From: Gloeopeniophorella convolvens
Taxonomy: Eukaryota; Basidiomycota; Agaricomycetes; Russulales
Assembly: GCA_022496205.1 (NCBI GenBank)
Contig: WTXD01000022.1
Location: 124,001-188,000 of the forward strand
Direction of reading: 5' to 3'
Length of the DNA: 64,000 bases
The stretch's first letter is position 1. Every line of letters starts with the position of its first letter. A program made the position numbers and the translations under genes. This document shows positions 49,499 to 61,066 of the stretch, piece by piece. The notes beneath the pieces are model-generated. The model saw only the letters and a program-made list of their open reading frames with translations. It was not told the DNA's origin and did not search any database.

Positions 49499-51990
49499 AT
49501 GACGACTGTGCAAAACACCATCGGTACCATCTTCGCTGGGGCTCTTCTCGCCTGCGCGTGAGTGAGCTCGGTAGTTAAAACTGGTGGGCGAGCTCAAACA
49601 GCCGCCTCATGTAGCCTCTCGGGAGTGTTGGCGGTGCAGGTGTTCCTATACCACCGTCGGTATCCTAACGATCGCAAGCTGTACAAGATCATGGTGCGTA
49701 TTGCGAATTATGTCATCGCGAAGGGACTTGGAATTCATCCAGACCAGGTCTGGTGTTTCTGGTAGGCGGGGCTACCTTCGTGGTGCGAGACAACCTGGAA
49801 TAAAGCCTATGCTCAAAGGGTCATCGACACTATACAGACAACCAGCTTGGCGGTTTGCGCATGGAACTACGCAATACGGCATTTGGAGACGTGTTGATCA
49901 TAAAGGATATCTTGACGTGCGTCCCGCGTTGCCTTATATCCAGTGAGCCAGCTGACAAGGTGAACCCAACATTTCGCTGTGTGTGAGTGCCCCCAAGTTG
50001 TTGACATGATATACTGCTCCAAGCTTATGGGCGCCGTCCGCAAGGTCGCGACGACATGCGGTGTACGTCGATGAGCACACAGTGTGCAGTGCCTTGTAAA
50101 TCCATCAGCTGACTTATAAGTCTACAGGCTTTCACGATCGCATGTGTCAACACGTTGGTCAACGGCTGGATTCGTGTAGCAGTACACTGACCGTTGAATC
50201 CATAGCCTTCAAGGTGTTCGGATATATGAACGTTGAGTCTTGACAACCCGCCTTTCGGACTGGTATTGATCCCTCCATCGATGCTTTAGTGAACCACAAA
50301 ACATGGTGGACGTTGACACCGCATGTGAGTCTAGGCACCGACCGCTCTCATTTCGCCCCTGAGCATCTGCGCATAGACATTCTTCAGCATTACTCGATTC
50401 GGTGAGTTGGCTTTGCCCTCATGAGAGGCGTCCCTTGTCTCTTATCGTTCTATCAGGCGTGTCCATGTGTAAGATTACCTGCATACCCTCCGCGACTCGA
50501 CTGACCGGAAGCTGAATGGCAAGCGATCATTGTCGAACTGTATGTCGCGGTCGGCTGTAATCGATGCATCTACTGAGGATTGCCTAGCTATATCACAAAG
50601 TCTCTGCTAGCCTTCAGTGAACACTTGACTGTAGGTGGGAGTTCGCCTCTACGGTACTAATCCTTATCGCCTTGCCTAGCCCCTACTCGACACAACCTTT
50701 CTACTTTCTGCTGTTGCCGATGTGTACATCGCATGTGTGCTCTGCTACTATCTGGTGGACTGTCGACGAAACGTTCTTACAAGGCATCGTCGAACTCTAA
50801 ACGCGGTATCCCGGATTTAACTGTGTGCAATCCTTACAGCACAAAGAGGATGCTCGATAGTCTCATCATGATCACTATCAACAATGGGCTGCTGACCTCG
50901 TATGTCGTCCTTGGATTCCATAGCAGTTTCATCCGTGACGTCACCCACAGCATTTTCAGCCTGGCCACTTTGATCACAGCGAGTCCATGAATTAATTCTC
51001 TTTTCATGCATATTTCTATGTGAAACCCAGTGGATGTCCATGCGACATACTCTTATATTCACCGCCTTGCATTGGATGACAGTGAAATGTGAGATGTTAC
51101 AGTCTAGAGAAGCTGTCTTACCTAGCGATTTTGGCTCTCAGGCTTCGCCAACTCGCCGCTCGCTACGTCAGTGTTTTGCGCTCAGCGGTTTGTGTTATGT
51201 GTGGCTCAGTGGTCCCACAGGCTCAACATGTGGGCATGGATTCACGCGCAGTCGGTCTCAGGAACTGTCGTTATTTCCGGCCCGAATTCGTCTCTGCCGC
51301 CGCGCTTCGCCAAACGCACTACGACCCCCGGCATGGACCGTACCGTGAGCGTACCGTGAGCGGGACCATAGGCACTGTCGACGAGTCCCCGAAGAAAGAA
51401 ACAGACAAGGACGGGATGCGGACGCCAATGAGGCTAAGCACAGAGGTACACCATCACCGGCAATAGTCACTTGCACATGATGCTGATTATCCTCGCCGTA
51501 GATGCACCTCTCATTCCAGCTGGACTCTCTGTCCCGACAGCCCGAGGTCTGACTCGCGGCAGACACGCATCGTCTCTGCAGGCTGGATGAGGAGTTGATA
51601 CTACAGTACTTCACCCACGCTTTGTATAATTTACGTGTGATTTAGCGATGATTTTTGTGAGTTCCTGTCCGCCCCCGTCTTCGGAGCGGGTACATATAAT
51701 TAATACACGATCGTCCCCGGTGCGCTGTGCATCGGACCCCCTGTCATGGACCATCCCCCATGATAGGCCGCCGCAGCGCTCTATTCTCCTCATTCGCAAA
51801 TGTCGCCACCATGCTTCATGCCCCGTTTCCCCCAAACGTCTCTGTTTGCGCATGGCCCGGTGGCGTAAAGATGAAAATGCGAGATGGGGAGGCAGAGCTC
51901 GACGCCTCGCGAGCCGGGCGGTTGGAGAAGAGAGCCCAGTATCTATCTTTGCCATCATCAGCGCAGTAAGAGACTCGACGGTCGCCAATC
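49266..51990 (+). repeat. Direct repeat unit B (2.7 kb), carries DUF6534-like gene B
   Basis: Second copy of unit A. Shares the upstream block, intron positions, the micro-exon and the 3' region, with scattered substitutions and short deletions (for example near 50170, where a short stretch of unit A is missing). This degree of divergence suggests an old but recognisable tandem duplication. Confidence 0.85.
49499..51466 (+). pseudogene. DUF6534-like multi-pass membrane protein, copy B, apparently frame-shifted
   Basis: ATG at 49499 gives MTTVQNTIGTIFAGALLACA and, after splicing, LSGVLAVQVFLYHRRYPND, nearly identical to copy A. The 14-nt micro-exon (VWCFW) is kept, with donor GTAGGC instead of GTAAGC. 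In the next exon, VIDTIQTTSLAVCAWNYAI is followed by a frame shift near 49880-49884: four T in copy A are three here, giving an early stop. Downstream parts remain recognisable (RMLDSLIMITINNGLLTS, IFSLATLIT, a C-terminal tail ending near 51466). The single-base loss is the same homopolymer type as in other genes of this window, so it may be a sequence error rather than real decay. Confidence 0.6.
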
Positions 51991-52233
51991 GATATAGGCA
52001 TCTGCACAGCGGCCTTTGAGGAATGCATAGAACCGCGTTCATTCCAATTGTCCAATCCAATATTTTGTTGAAGTGAGAGTGAGGCGGCGGCAGGACCGTT
52101 CCGTCAAGTCAACGCGGTGTTCGGATGACATAATGCAACCGGGCGTGAGACACTACAGACTAATCAGGGCATGGGGTCGAGCCCCTGCGGAGGCTCCTCA
52201 CAGGCAGGCCACAACAACACTCCCCAGCCCACC
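51467..52233. other. 3' part of repeat unit B and promoter of IWS1
   Basis: Up to about 51990 this is the 3' end of repeat unit B. The remainder is the single-copy promoter and leader of the Iws1 gene. No further gene seen. Confidence 0.5.
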
Positions 52234-53633
52234 ATGTCCGACGACGAAGAGAGATACGGTGTACGCCTGCAAAGCTCCATCCCATGTTCCAAGCTGATTT
52301 TTTTTCTTTCCAGTCGCGTGCGGGCGCGCAGCAGCGCTACCTCGCAAAAGACATTTTCGGCAGCGACTCTGAGCTGTCCGACGCCCCTGAGGGTACGCTC
52401 TCCCTCTGTCCCGCCTCCCTGCCACTGAATCCGTCTCGTAATTCGCAGAGGATGCGCAGCCCTCGCGCGCCCGTCCGACGTCCGCCGTGCCTGATGGCGG
52501 CGAAGAGTCGACAGATGACTCGGCGGACGAGTACCGCCAGGCGCGCGCGATGCCTGCGAAGCGCAAGCGGCAGCGGCGGCGCGAGCGCGGCGACGAGGAG
52601 GCGCCTGTGATGAGCGTTGGCAAGGCGCAGCGTAAGCGCAAGACGAAGGTGAAGAAGGGCCCGACGGAGGAGGACCTGCTCGCGCTCCCGCCCGAGGAAG
52701 GTGCGGCTTCCATCCCTTTCTTATTTCCGCCTGGGTGTGAACTGATGGGCGTGTGGTTCGGCAGCGAAGAAACTGCGCCTGGACATGGAGATTGACACGA
52801 TTCTGAAGAGCAAGAAGGCGTCGCGGCCGAAGAAGCGCAAGAAAGAGGACGACCTGGATCAATTTGCGGATGCGGAAGTGTCGCAGCTGCGCGAGGAGAT
52901 GCTCAATGCGGCCGACTTGGACGAGCAGGCGAACCGCGAGAAGCTGCCCGCGACGATGAAGCTGCGCCTGCTGTCCAAGGTCATGAACGCTCTCCGCAAG
53001 TGCGTACTTCCCCCGCTGCACTGTTGTATGATTTCATACAGAACTGTTACGTCCCGCAGGAGCTCACTCTGGCAGTCGATTGTCGATAACAACCTCATGG
53101 AGGGAGTGCGGCGGTGGCTCGAGCCGCTGCCGGACAAGTCGCTGCCCGCTCTGAACATCCAAAGAGAATTCTTTGGCATCCTGCCAACGCTCGACATTGA
53201 CACGGCGGTGCTCAAGGAGTCCAAACTGGGCCGAATCGTGCTATTCTATACCAAGTGCAAACGGGTGCACACGGACATTATGCGCACTGCGGTCAACCTG
53301 GTGGCGATGTGGTCGCGGCCAATCACGAAGCGGTCTGCGTCGTACCGCGACCGGGCGGTTCGGGTCGCAGACATGTCGGCGGCGGACTCGGGCGCTCCGC
53401 ACGAGAGCCTGAATGTCATCCTAGCACGGGCAAAGGAAGGAGAGCGAAACCGGACGCGGAAGAACGCAGTGATGATACCGCAGCGGGAGCTGGGGACGTA
53501 CACAGTGGCGCCACGGTCGAACGCAGGGGTGCTGAAGAGCAACGTGAGTGTGGACATGGACATTGAACGGCGGAAGCGAAACGCGGACCGGCTGAGGAGC
53601 CTGACGCGGAAGATGGGCTCGCAGAAGATGTGA
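52234..53633 (+). CDS. IWS1: Transcription elongation factor Iws1/Spn1
   Basis: Iws1 binds Spt6 and RNA polymerase II during elongation. ATG at 52234 (MSDDEERY) has a good context; an in-frame ATG at 52171 is possible. Short exons encode an acidic, disordered N-terminus (FGSDSELSDAPE, ADEYRQARAM) and a highly basic stretch with nuclear-localisation features (KRKRQRRRERG, KAQRKRKTKVKKG). The folded TFIIS N-terminal-type domain follows: LDMEIDTILKSKKASRPKK, LREEMLNAADLDEQANREKL, then SLWQSIVDNNLMEGVRRWLE, LPALNIQREFFGILPTL, LKESKLGRIVLFYTKCKR and LVAMWSRPITKRSASYRDR. The tail ends SLTRKMGSQKM at 53633. Splice phases I checked are consistent. Confidence 0.94.
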
Positions 53634-54069
53634 GGGGGATGACGATGTATGCCTCGTTTGCGTTGGCTGTCTACCAGCTGACTGCTAGAGAGAGTTACTG
53701 GAGTTTCGGTTCAATCAGCAGCATTGGTGACTGTACCTCGTCATGTGCAGCTTCTGTGTAATTTTACTGGACGTCGATCAGAAGAGGACATTTAAGGACA
53801 AAGGGATGATGCAGGAAGGCGTTGGGAGGACAAGGTTCAATCTTTGAGGGCGTTGGGCCCGAGCGAGTGGATCAGTGCAATATGGACATGTCAATAGATG
53901 TCAGTGGCAGGGGTCGCCGGGGTCACGGCGAGGGTGTCCGGGGCGGGTGCCGGGGGTGGCCTGATTTGGAAATGGAGCGGTCGTGCCTTTGAGTTTGAAC
54001 AAATGTGAAGCGACCCCGCGTCGCGTCTTGCCTTTCTCTTCCTCTCTCCCTCAACGCTCTCTCAACTCT
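53634..54069. other. Intergenic: 3' flank of IWS1 and promoter of the next gene
   Basis: A 436-bp stretch. C/T-rich on plus just before 54070. No gene recognised. Confidence 0.5.
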
Positions 54070-55616
54070 ATGGCCTCTATCCCGCCCCTCGCTATCATTA
54101 TGCCCCACCCGCCTCTCACACGGCGCAGATCTGCTCTGCTCTCCCGCGCTCCTTCCCCAAGGACCCCTTCTATGCGTTCACCTGCTCAGCAGCCCTTTGT
54201 TCTCCCCTCGACAGACAACAGGAAGAGCTCAGACAGCTGGAACAGCTCAAACTATGACCCAGCTGATGATCCGGACCTCGAGTGGAAGCTCGACCACGTC
54301 TTGCTCCTCACAAGGGTGCGTCTGCACTTCTCCGTCTTGCACCCCGCTTTGTTTGTTGATAATCTCGCATATCGCATATCCGGACCTTAGACCCTCGACG
54401 CCCTTCCTGCCCACGTCCTCACCCCCTTTATTGGTCCCGTTCCCCCTTCAAACCTCCTCGATAAAATCGCCCGCGGCGTCGCGCAGGCCAAAGGTCCCAA
54501 CGAATGGCCTTATTCTATGCGCGCGACGCGAGCCAAGCTCGTCGAGCTTTGCCGCGCCCGTGCAAAGGAGGCCTCTGCCGAGCAAAAGCGCCGCAACACC
54601 ATTGAGGAGGAGGACCTGGACCCGGGGCTCCAAGAGTTCCGCGAGGTGCTCCAACGCACCACCAACCTTAAGCGACCCCTCTGCCGTCAATCTAGTATGG
54701 ACTTTATGCAGTCTGCCCGCCTCGAGCTCCGCGACACGGACCCATTCACCAGGTGTGTGTGCTTTGCTTTCTCTTTGTATCTCCTCCGCCCTCGCTCGAC
54801 GATCTTTTCTCAACCTGACCTTCTTTGATGCGCAGGGCTTCTGGTCGCCTCCTCCGCTCCGACCGCATGTTCCCCAATCCAGTGTATCACCCCTACGCTC
54901 GCCCATCTTCCACCGACTCGCACACCCTCAACGCTTCGACGCCTTCTTCCTCCACGCTGCACTCTTCGCGCTCGACCCAGTCGCAATGGAAAGCACAGCC
55001 ATCGCGCTCGTCGTTTCGCCGTTCGGTGTCTTCCATGTCTACGACTTCATCGTCATCCTTGCAGTCTCTTCCCCGTGCGGGCGTGCGGCGCACCGACTCG
55101 TTCGGCGAGCCGCGCAAGTCGATGAAGCGCGCTCCCTCTTTCAGTGTTGCAGCAAAGACGTCCGATGCGAGCTCAGACGAAGAAGAGCATCTTCGCATGA
55201 AGCAGAGCAAAAAGGCACGTCGTGGTGCCGAGCGTCGCACAGATCAGACATCTTCGAGTCCGGACGAAAGCCCCATCCGCCGGCCCCGTATGAACGTCCA
55301 GCGAAATCCCTCCATATTCGGACCTGAACTTCCCCACCACTCGCCGTCTCCGCCGGCCCCTCGTTCGCAGCTTGCGCCTGCTCATTTGCGCATCCAGATT
55401 CCTGCTCTTGGCGCTCTCTCACCTCCGCCGACCCATCCTCCCCGTACCCCTTGCACCCAGCGCACGCTTCGCCGCATGCGCCCAATCCCATCCCGTGCGG
55501 CGCGCCGCATCAGCTTCAGCAGTCTAGGCGATAACGATATGCTGTCTGAACCCGTGGACATTACCCCCGGTGAAGGTCTTGGCCGGGGGCTGGACAGCGC
55601 ATTTCAGCTTCGCTGA
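54070..55616 (+). CDS. Conserved hypothetical protein, disordered C-terminal half
   Basis: Not a family I can name. Exons 54070-54315, 54391-54752, 54836-55616, all phase-consistent. ATG at 54070 opens MASIPPLAII followed by Pro/Arg/Ser-rich sequence. The best-ordered part is around the first junction: DLEWKLDHVLLLTR/TLDALPAHVLTPF and VPPSNLLDKIARGVAQAKG, then RATRAKLVELCRARAKEASA, mostly helical. From ~residue 200 it is Ser-rich with basic clusters (KQSKKARRGAERR), suggesting a nuclear protein (inference). It ends SFSSLGDNDMLSEPVDITPG and FQLR. Other frames across this DNA are open because of its base composition and should be ignored. Confidence 0.75.
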
Positions 55617-57127
55617 TTCCCGCAACGCCACGCCCCCCGCCCGCATCCCCGGCACTGACTTCCTTGCGCCGGGGCTAAGCGCCTTGTTCCTGCACGATTC
55701 ACACCCTGCTTTTGTTCATTCGCGCCGCTTCGTCTTCTCGCATTACTCATCGGGCCGTACCCCCATCCGGCCGCCGGCTCCCCCACGTCACTCGTTCTCT
55801 TCGTTCATCTGATTATTGGGAACTAGGTTTTCCTCGCTCACACACATACACACACCACCCTCCTTCCCCCCTGTCGTTTCGCTGCTCCGGGATCTCCCAG
55901 ACGCTGGATCCCGCATCACACTCATTGCTTCCATCGTGTTTCGCCTCATCTCCATCACTCACCTCACGTTGCCTCAATACTCACCAGTGCTTCTGCCCAT
56001 ACCATGGTTGTACACCCATCTGCAATCCACGGGTTCGGGCCGCACCATCCTCGCACCACCCGGATCTGGTCTTTTCCTATCCATCGCACCACCCTCGACT
56101 CGATTCGTACACCACTGCTTGCTCGTATACACCCGCTCATCCGCCGATATATTCTGCCCACATGTACAACACAAATCAAACCTCCATATCCGAACCACAT
56201 GTACAAGCTGTTCCTCAAACGCTCGCCATAATCCCGTACACGCGCGGCTGTTCATTTTCGCACCGCTGTTCACTAGTTGCGCAGCGTGTACGCCCTGTGC
56301 ATAGTTTTGGCTTGCTTGCTACCACCACCATCTCCACTACTTACCGCCACTGCTTGGCCCGACTGGTCGTTCTCTCGCTCCTTATATCCGTGCTTCGTGT
56401 ACATCTTTTCGTTCTTTTCGTTTTTCGTGCTTCTTCGCTCGTTTCGGTCTGTGAGTTCTCGGTAGCTTACTTATTGTGGATAGCCTCGGCCCCAGAACGG
56501 GGAGTGCGCTGCGCTGGTCGGGCAGTACTCCATCGTGCATATCAATCACAAGTCTGCGTTGATCGTTGCCTGGATTGTCGAGATTCCTGCTTTGAACGCG
56601 GTTTGTCGGAGACGCGGGACGTTGCGTGGCTAAGTCAGAAGCGTCTGCGACTCGTGGCGTTGACAGCCCCACAAAACAAACGTGCTCGGCCGGCGCTTCT
56701 CCAGCTGGCGGGCCAATGCCGGGTGTAGCCTGCATTAAGCCCTCATGCACATGGCAGAGCGTGTGCATTGTTAGATGGCGCGCGTCCTCCCTTCGGAGGC
56801 TGCAGCGGTAAGTGCTCGAGATGCTTGGTGCCGCCTCTTACGCTTGCACACGGATGCACAGCGACCTGCAGCCCTGCGGCTGGCCCGTGGCAACAGCCGG
56901 CGCCAAGTGTACGGGCGCGAGAATCCACAGCAGGCTCGAGTCGTTAAAGCCGAGGTAGCACGGCGAGTTTGCAGATGGATGTCGATTAAACGGAGACGGT
57001 CCTCTATACACTACACGCACGCACACAACGGCATTTCTAGCCCACAAAGTCCAATAAAATAAAATACATCAGCACCCGCACCACCGACCATCAACTGCGA
57101 GAAAGAGGCTCACCAACGGGGGGCGGC
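55617..57127. other. Intergenic 1.5 kb, C/T-rich, with a CA microsatellite
   Basis: A strongly pyrimidine-biased plus strand to about 56450 leaves long frames open (for example 55712-56728), but these lack an ATG with support, motifs or splice sites. The first few hundred bases are probably the 3' UTR of the 54070 gene. No gene recognised. Confidence 0.5.
55839..55856. repeat. (CA)n microsatellite, imperfect
   Basis: An 18-bp CA-rich tract with one T interruption, in the pyrimidine-biased stretch 3' of the gene ending at 55616. Confidence 0.7.
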
Positions 57128-57456
57128 CTATGCGGCCTCCGCGAGCGCGGCAGCAGATGCCTCCTCCGCCTGCGCGATGCGCAGCCTACGCCGCTCCGCG
57201 ATCTCCGCGCGCTTCTCGGCGATGAGCACCCCCGCGCGCTCGTCCCACTGGTGTGCCCAGTATCCCACGTAGCCGAACGCGAGCATGGAGAGAGCGTGTG
57301 CGCCGGGGTCTGGGTGCGTGCGCGTTAGCACGGGGTCACGGATAGAGAAGGGGGCGGCGCACTGTCGAGGAGGTTGCGTTTTTGGATGCCGAGCTGGCCG
57401 AGGCGGGCGCCGAGGCCAAAGAGGGAGAAGCCGAGGATGGAGGAGAGCAGGGCCAT
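57128..57456 (-). CDS. Small mitochondrial inner-membrane-type protein, possible complex I accessory subunit
   Basis: A 91-residue protein from two exons, 57456-57363 and 57309-57128, joined in phase (donor A/GTGCGC, acceptor CAG). The N-terminus is MALLSSILGFSLFGLGARLG, one hydrophobic helix, then QLGIQKRNLL. A second hydrophobic helix reads HALSMLAFGYVGYWAHQWDE. The C-terminus is a charged helix (LIAEKRAEIAERRRLRIAQ) ending in an Ala-rich tail. Size, two helices and charged tail resemble small accessory subunits of fungal NADH dehydrogenase, but I cannot assign one with certainty. It diverges from the TPR gene across 247 bp. Confidence 0.7.
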
Positions 57457-57703
57457 GCCAAGGTCGTTGTTGCTAGCAAGTCGGTGGCTGGTACAGCGCA
57501 GTTGTCGGTTCAGTCAGGTTCAGTCGGAATGTCCGGGTGCCAGCTGCAGCCACAGCGGCCGCGCGTCAACACGCACAAATACACGAACACGCGGGCGCTT
57601 CTGGCAGAGACGGCGTCTATCTCCCAGTGGCACCGCGCCTCGCGGTTATCTGCACTACTCAATACACACTGCTCTGATTCAATCCTCGCTCACACCAAGC
57701 ACC

Positions 57704-58702
57704 ATGTCCGCTGACCCGTCAATCGAGATCAAACTCGCCACCGCACGCGAGAAAAAGGCTGTCGGCGACGCCGCTTTCAAAGCAGGCGACCTCACCGCCG
57801 GTACGTGCCCCGCGCCCCGACCCCTCCCACACGCGCTGACCCGCACCGCCGACAGCTCTGCGCGCGTACCACGAGGTACGCCCCACGCTGACACGCGCCG
57901 ATGGGCTCTTTCTCTGACAGCGCGCCGCAGACGCTGTTCTTCACCGAGGGGCTCGACAAGTGCGTCTGTCCGTTCTTTGTGCCATGGACCGTGTGGCGCG
58001 TCGCCGTCTGACACGCGTGTGCTGCGCTGCAGGTCGGGCGGCGTCGCCGCCGCGATGGGCGGCGCAGGGCCCGCGGGGCCGATGGACAGCGCCGCGGCGC
58101 CCAAGGCGCGCACCGAGGTGCGTGCGCGCGCGCGCCCCGCCGCGCGGCGCCCGTGCAGTGCCACTCACCCGCGCGCGCGCAGGCGGACGAGATCGTCGAA
58201 AAGGTGTACGCGAACATGTCTGCGTGCCACATCAAGCGCGAGAACTGGAAGCGCGCGCAGGAGACGGCGGAGAAGGCGCTCGCGCGGAACGAGCACAACT
58301 ACAAGGCGATGTTCCGGCGCGGCAAGGCGCTCGGCGAGCAGGGTTACTTTGAGCGCGCGGAGAAGATCCTCGAGGAGATCGTCAGGCAGAGCCCTGCGGG
58401 TGCGTCGTTGTTGGCTTGGCGTCGCTGTGTGGGTGGTGTGCTAATGGGACGGGTGCGGGTGTAGATGCGCCGGCGGCGAGTGCGGAGCTCAAGCGGCTGC
58501 GCGCGATCGACAAGGAGCGGGAGAAGGTGAACAACCAGAAGCTCAAAGGTGCTGTAGCAGTTCCCACTGCGCGTTCTCTACTCATCACATTTCATGATCA
58601 GGGTGGCTCAACCGCGGCGCGATAGGAGGTGAGGAGAAGCCTGCCGAGATTGTCGAAGAGGTGTCCTCGCCCGGCGTAGAGGCCGCTGCCAAGGCGGCCT
58701 GA
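57704..58702 (+). CDS. Tetratricopeptide-repeat protein (TTC9/FKBP-TPR-like)
   Basis: Probable co-chaperone-type TPR protein. ATG at 57704: MSADPSIEIKLATAREKKAV, then GDAAFKAGDLTA, the first TPR helix pair start. Short exons follow: ALRAYHE, TLFFTEGLDK, SGGVAAAMGGAGPAGPMDS, then the larger ADEIVEKVYANMSACHIKRE with NWKRAQETAEKALARNEHNY and KAMFRRGKALGEQGYFERAE, two clear TPR units. The last exons read AELKRLRAIDKEREKVNNQK and GWLNRGAIGGEEKP, ending at TGA 58700. All junctions checked agree in phase. The Gly/Ala/Met loop between the first and second TPR is typical of this fungal group. GC content is very high. Confidence 0.85.
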
Positions 58703-58855
58703 GCTGCCCCCGTTCTCGCCACGCCGCTGTGCCTTGCTGTCGTCCTGACCACTCACTAAACCAATGTACCACCCCTTTCTTACTGCACGCGCCCATCACG
58801 TCAGAATGTGCCGTCCTATCCGCGCGTGTCTGTGCTCGTACAAAGGTATCTCGCC

Positions 58856-59705
58856 TCAACCGGACGCCTTCTTCCCACCCCCGCCCCGCCGCCGAAACGT
58901 GAACGAGCGCGGGCTCGGCGCGTTGCTCTCCGCCGCCTCCCTCACCGCCTCCGGCTCGTCCCCGCGGCCTGCGCCGTCGTGCCCTCGCGCGCGCCGCCGC
59001 GCCGCGATCGCCTTGTCGACCGCGCCGGACGTCGTCTGCTCTTGCGCGAGCCCGGCCCCGCGCAGGCGCAGGAACTCCTCGAGCAGCGCCGCGTTGCGCG
59101 AGTTGGCGCGGAAGGACGCTATATGATGTCGCCCACGATCGGCACGAGCCCGATCGACGTCGCGATGCCGAGGTTGAGCAGCATGCGCTGCGTCAGCCAC
59201 GCCGGATCCTGCGCCGCGGCTCCTCGTCAGTTCAGTTCGGCCGCGGTCAGCACGCGCAACGCACCCGGCTTGGCGGCTCTTGCGCACGATGAGGAAGTAG
59301 CCTAGCGCGGCGTCCGCCACGTCGCCCGCGCCGGGGATAAGTCCTGTGGAGCGTGTGGGTGAGTGTGTGCGGGTGCAGTGCAGGCGGTGCTGCGTGCGCG
59401 CACCGATGACGAATGTCCAGCCGAAGCGCATGCCGCAGACGCGGAAGCCCTTGTCGAGGTAGTGCGCGCGGCGCTTGATGGAGCGCAGGATGCGCGCGTC
59501 CTCGTCCGACAGCCCCGGTGGGAGCTCGCGCTGCGCACTCTGCCGTCAGTCGAGCGCGCTGGGTAAGCAGGGGATGGCGTGCCTTGCGGCGCTTGGTGCG
59601 CCCGCGCTTGTCCGTGTAGGTCTCGTAGAGCGGGTCGGCGGGGGTGTATTGTTGGATGTGTTTCGAGAAGACCTTGCGGCCGATTTTCTCGGCGATGTCG
59701 CCCAT
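58856..59705 (-). CDS. DUF4112 membrane protein, frame shifted near its end
   Basis: DUF4112 proteins are small membrane proteins of unknown function. ATG at 59705 opens MGDIAEKIGRKVFSKHIQQY. The first intron (59582-59531, 52 nt) is GC-AG with donor AAG/GCACGC and a CTGAC branch site, fixed by phase. Then RELPPGLSDEDARILRSIKR, YLDKGFRVCGMRFGWTFVIG, spliced to GLIPGAGDVADAALGYFLIV (the family signature) and WLTQRMLLNLGIATSIGLVP with IVGDII. There a TAG stop appears (about 59120); restoring one T would continue LASFRANSRNAALLEEFLRL, which is open to 58856 and ends in a basic Gly-rich tail. The GLIPGAGD and GLVPIVGD repeats are diagnostic. Convergent with the TPR gene. Confidence 0.85.
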
Positions 59706-60309
59706 GTGCTGAATAAGGTGAGGTAGGTTCGGAGAGGTGGTGGGATGGTAAGTAGTGTGTGGTGCTGCCAGCAGCGCTTGGGCTTGTGGGTCAATTCTTA
59801 TGCATCGATGGGGGGGCTGCGTGGGGCGGGGGACGATGTCACCGTGGTGGAGCCTTATGCTTGCCTCACTTTACCCAATTCTAATTCTATTCTACCGGTG
59901 GAAGCCGGTGGAGCGCCCAACTTGGGCCCTGGTGCCTGTGAGTCGGGCTCCACCCGGCCCGGTCTGGATCTCATACAACTGGAGCTGCCAACTCGATCGT
60001 TTCTGGATGTGGTATACGGGGTTCCATGTATTCGAGAAGACCCGGACAGTCGATGCAGTGCGATACAGAATGTGAACAGTGCAGGGATTGATACAGAGAT
60101 GCGTGTGTGATCTGATAAAACCCAGTGCCAAGTAGTAGACGATTAAACAGAGCGGCGAGACCCGAAACAACCAGGAGACAGCCAACGCCGCATGGTGTGT
60201 GGAGAGCGTGGTGCATACAAGATATCTACAGAGCCAGAGTCACAAAAAAAAAACCGAAAAAAAAACCCGTAGATGAAGCGGAGGGAAACGCGAGGCGCGT
60301 GCGTGTGTG
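59706..60309. other. Intergenic: DUF4112 promoter and 3' flank of the 61006 gene
   Basis: Contains two A-runs on plus (60244-60253 and 60257-60265), T-runs in the sense of the minus-strand gene that ends at 60310. No gene recognised. Confidence 0.5.
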
Positions 60310-61006
60310 CTAACTCGGTGCCGGACCATTCGAAGAATTGCCCATCGTGCCTCGCCTTTCCTGCTGGCGACGGACGATAGAGGGCGGGACGGGAACGTCA
60401 CGCGCTGTGGCAGCTGCAGTGCGTTTTGGATCGGCCCTGATGCTGCTGGCCAGCGTCGATGTGGAGGATGTCGTGGAGGACGTGGTGGAGAACGAAGCGG
60501 AGGACGAGGTGGAGGATGAGGAGACGGAAGAGGAGCCAGCGGGGGGACGCGAGACAGTCCCGCCCGAGGGGGCCTTGAACATGGAGCCAATGGGTGAGAT
60601 GGTGGCGCCAAAGGAGTGAGAAAGCGTAGAGAGCGTTGCAAAAGTGGGGAGGGTGCCCGCCAGGGGAGGTGGAAAGGGAAATACGTGCTCCATGTCTGGG
60701 GATGGCGTTGGAGGTGTCGGGAAGGGGTATTCGTATCGCGGAGAGGAATTGAAGGGGGTGCCCATGACGGCGCGGGGGACGCCCGTGGGGAGGGTGAGGG
60801 GCAGACCCGGCAGACGGGGGGCGGACGCCTGGCGGGATTTCTGGCGCTGCGTACTAGTTCGGACATGGCTAGTTCACAGGAGGCGATCGAGAGCAGACAC
60901 GTACCGTGCTCGAGGCGCCAGCGTCGGGCAGGGGCGCAGTCGTGGCTGGGGGCACTGCGGGACGTTTGACCGCGCCGGTCGCAGCTTCCGGTGGCCCCGT
61001 CGTCAT
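60310..61006 (-). CDS. Ser/Pro-rich disordered protein of unknown function
   Basis: Exons 61006-60905 and 60846-60310, joined in phase across a 58-nt intron (donor ACG/GTACGT, acceptor GTACGCAG), give 212 residues. The first exon is MTTGPPEAATGAVKRPAVPP and similar Ala/Pro sequence. The second holds basic PRLPGLPLTLPTGVP, an aromatic/Pro stretch (RYEYPFPTPPTPSPDMEHVF), LPTFATLSTLSHSFGATISP and a Ser/Thr run. The end is IVRRQQERRGTMGNSSNG. No domain recognised. It is divergent from TERT, with 219 bp between starts and a shared TATA-like element. Confidence 0.65.
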
Positions 61007-61057
61007 CGCGGTCGGTCGTCGAGAGCGCAACTGGTCGATTGCAGCCAGACGGTCGAG

Positions 61058-61066
61058 TATATATAA
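61058..61066. promoter_or_regulatory. TATATATAA element in the divergent promoter of the Ser/Pro-rich gene and TERT
   Basis: A nine-base AT run in otherwise GC-rich DNA. It lies about 50 bp upstream of the minus-strand start at 61006 and about 160 bp upstream of the TERT start at 61226. It reads as a TATA box in both directions. Confidence 0.55.

Noticed and set aside
54005..55327. 440-residue open frame on plus in another phase
   Set aside because: Overlaps the three-exon gene at 54070-55616 out of phase; long only because of Ser/Pro-coding composition.
55712..56728. 338-residue open frame on plus
   Set aside because: Does not start with ATG, lies in C/T-biased DNA 3' of a gene, has no motif and unlike composition; probably UTR and intergenic sequence.
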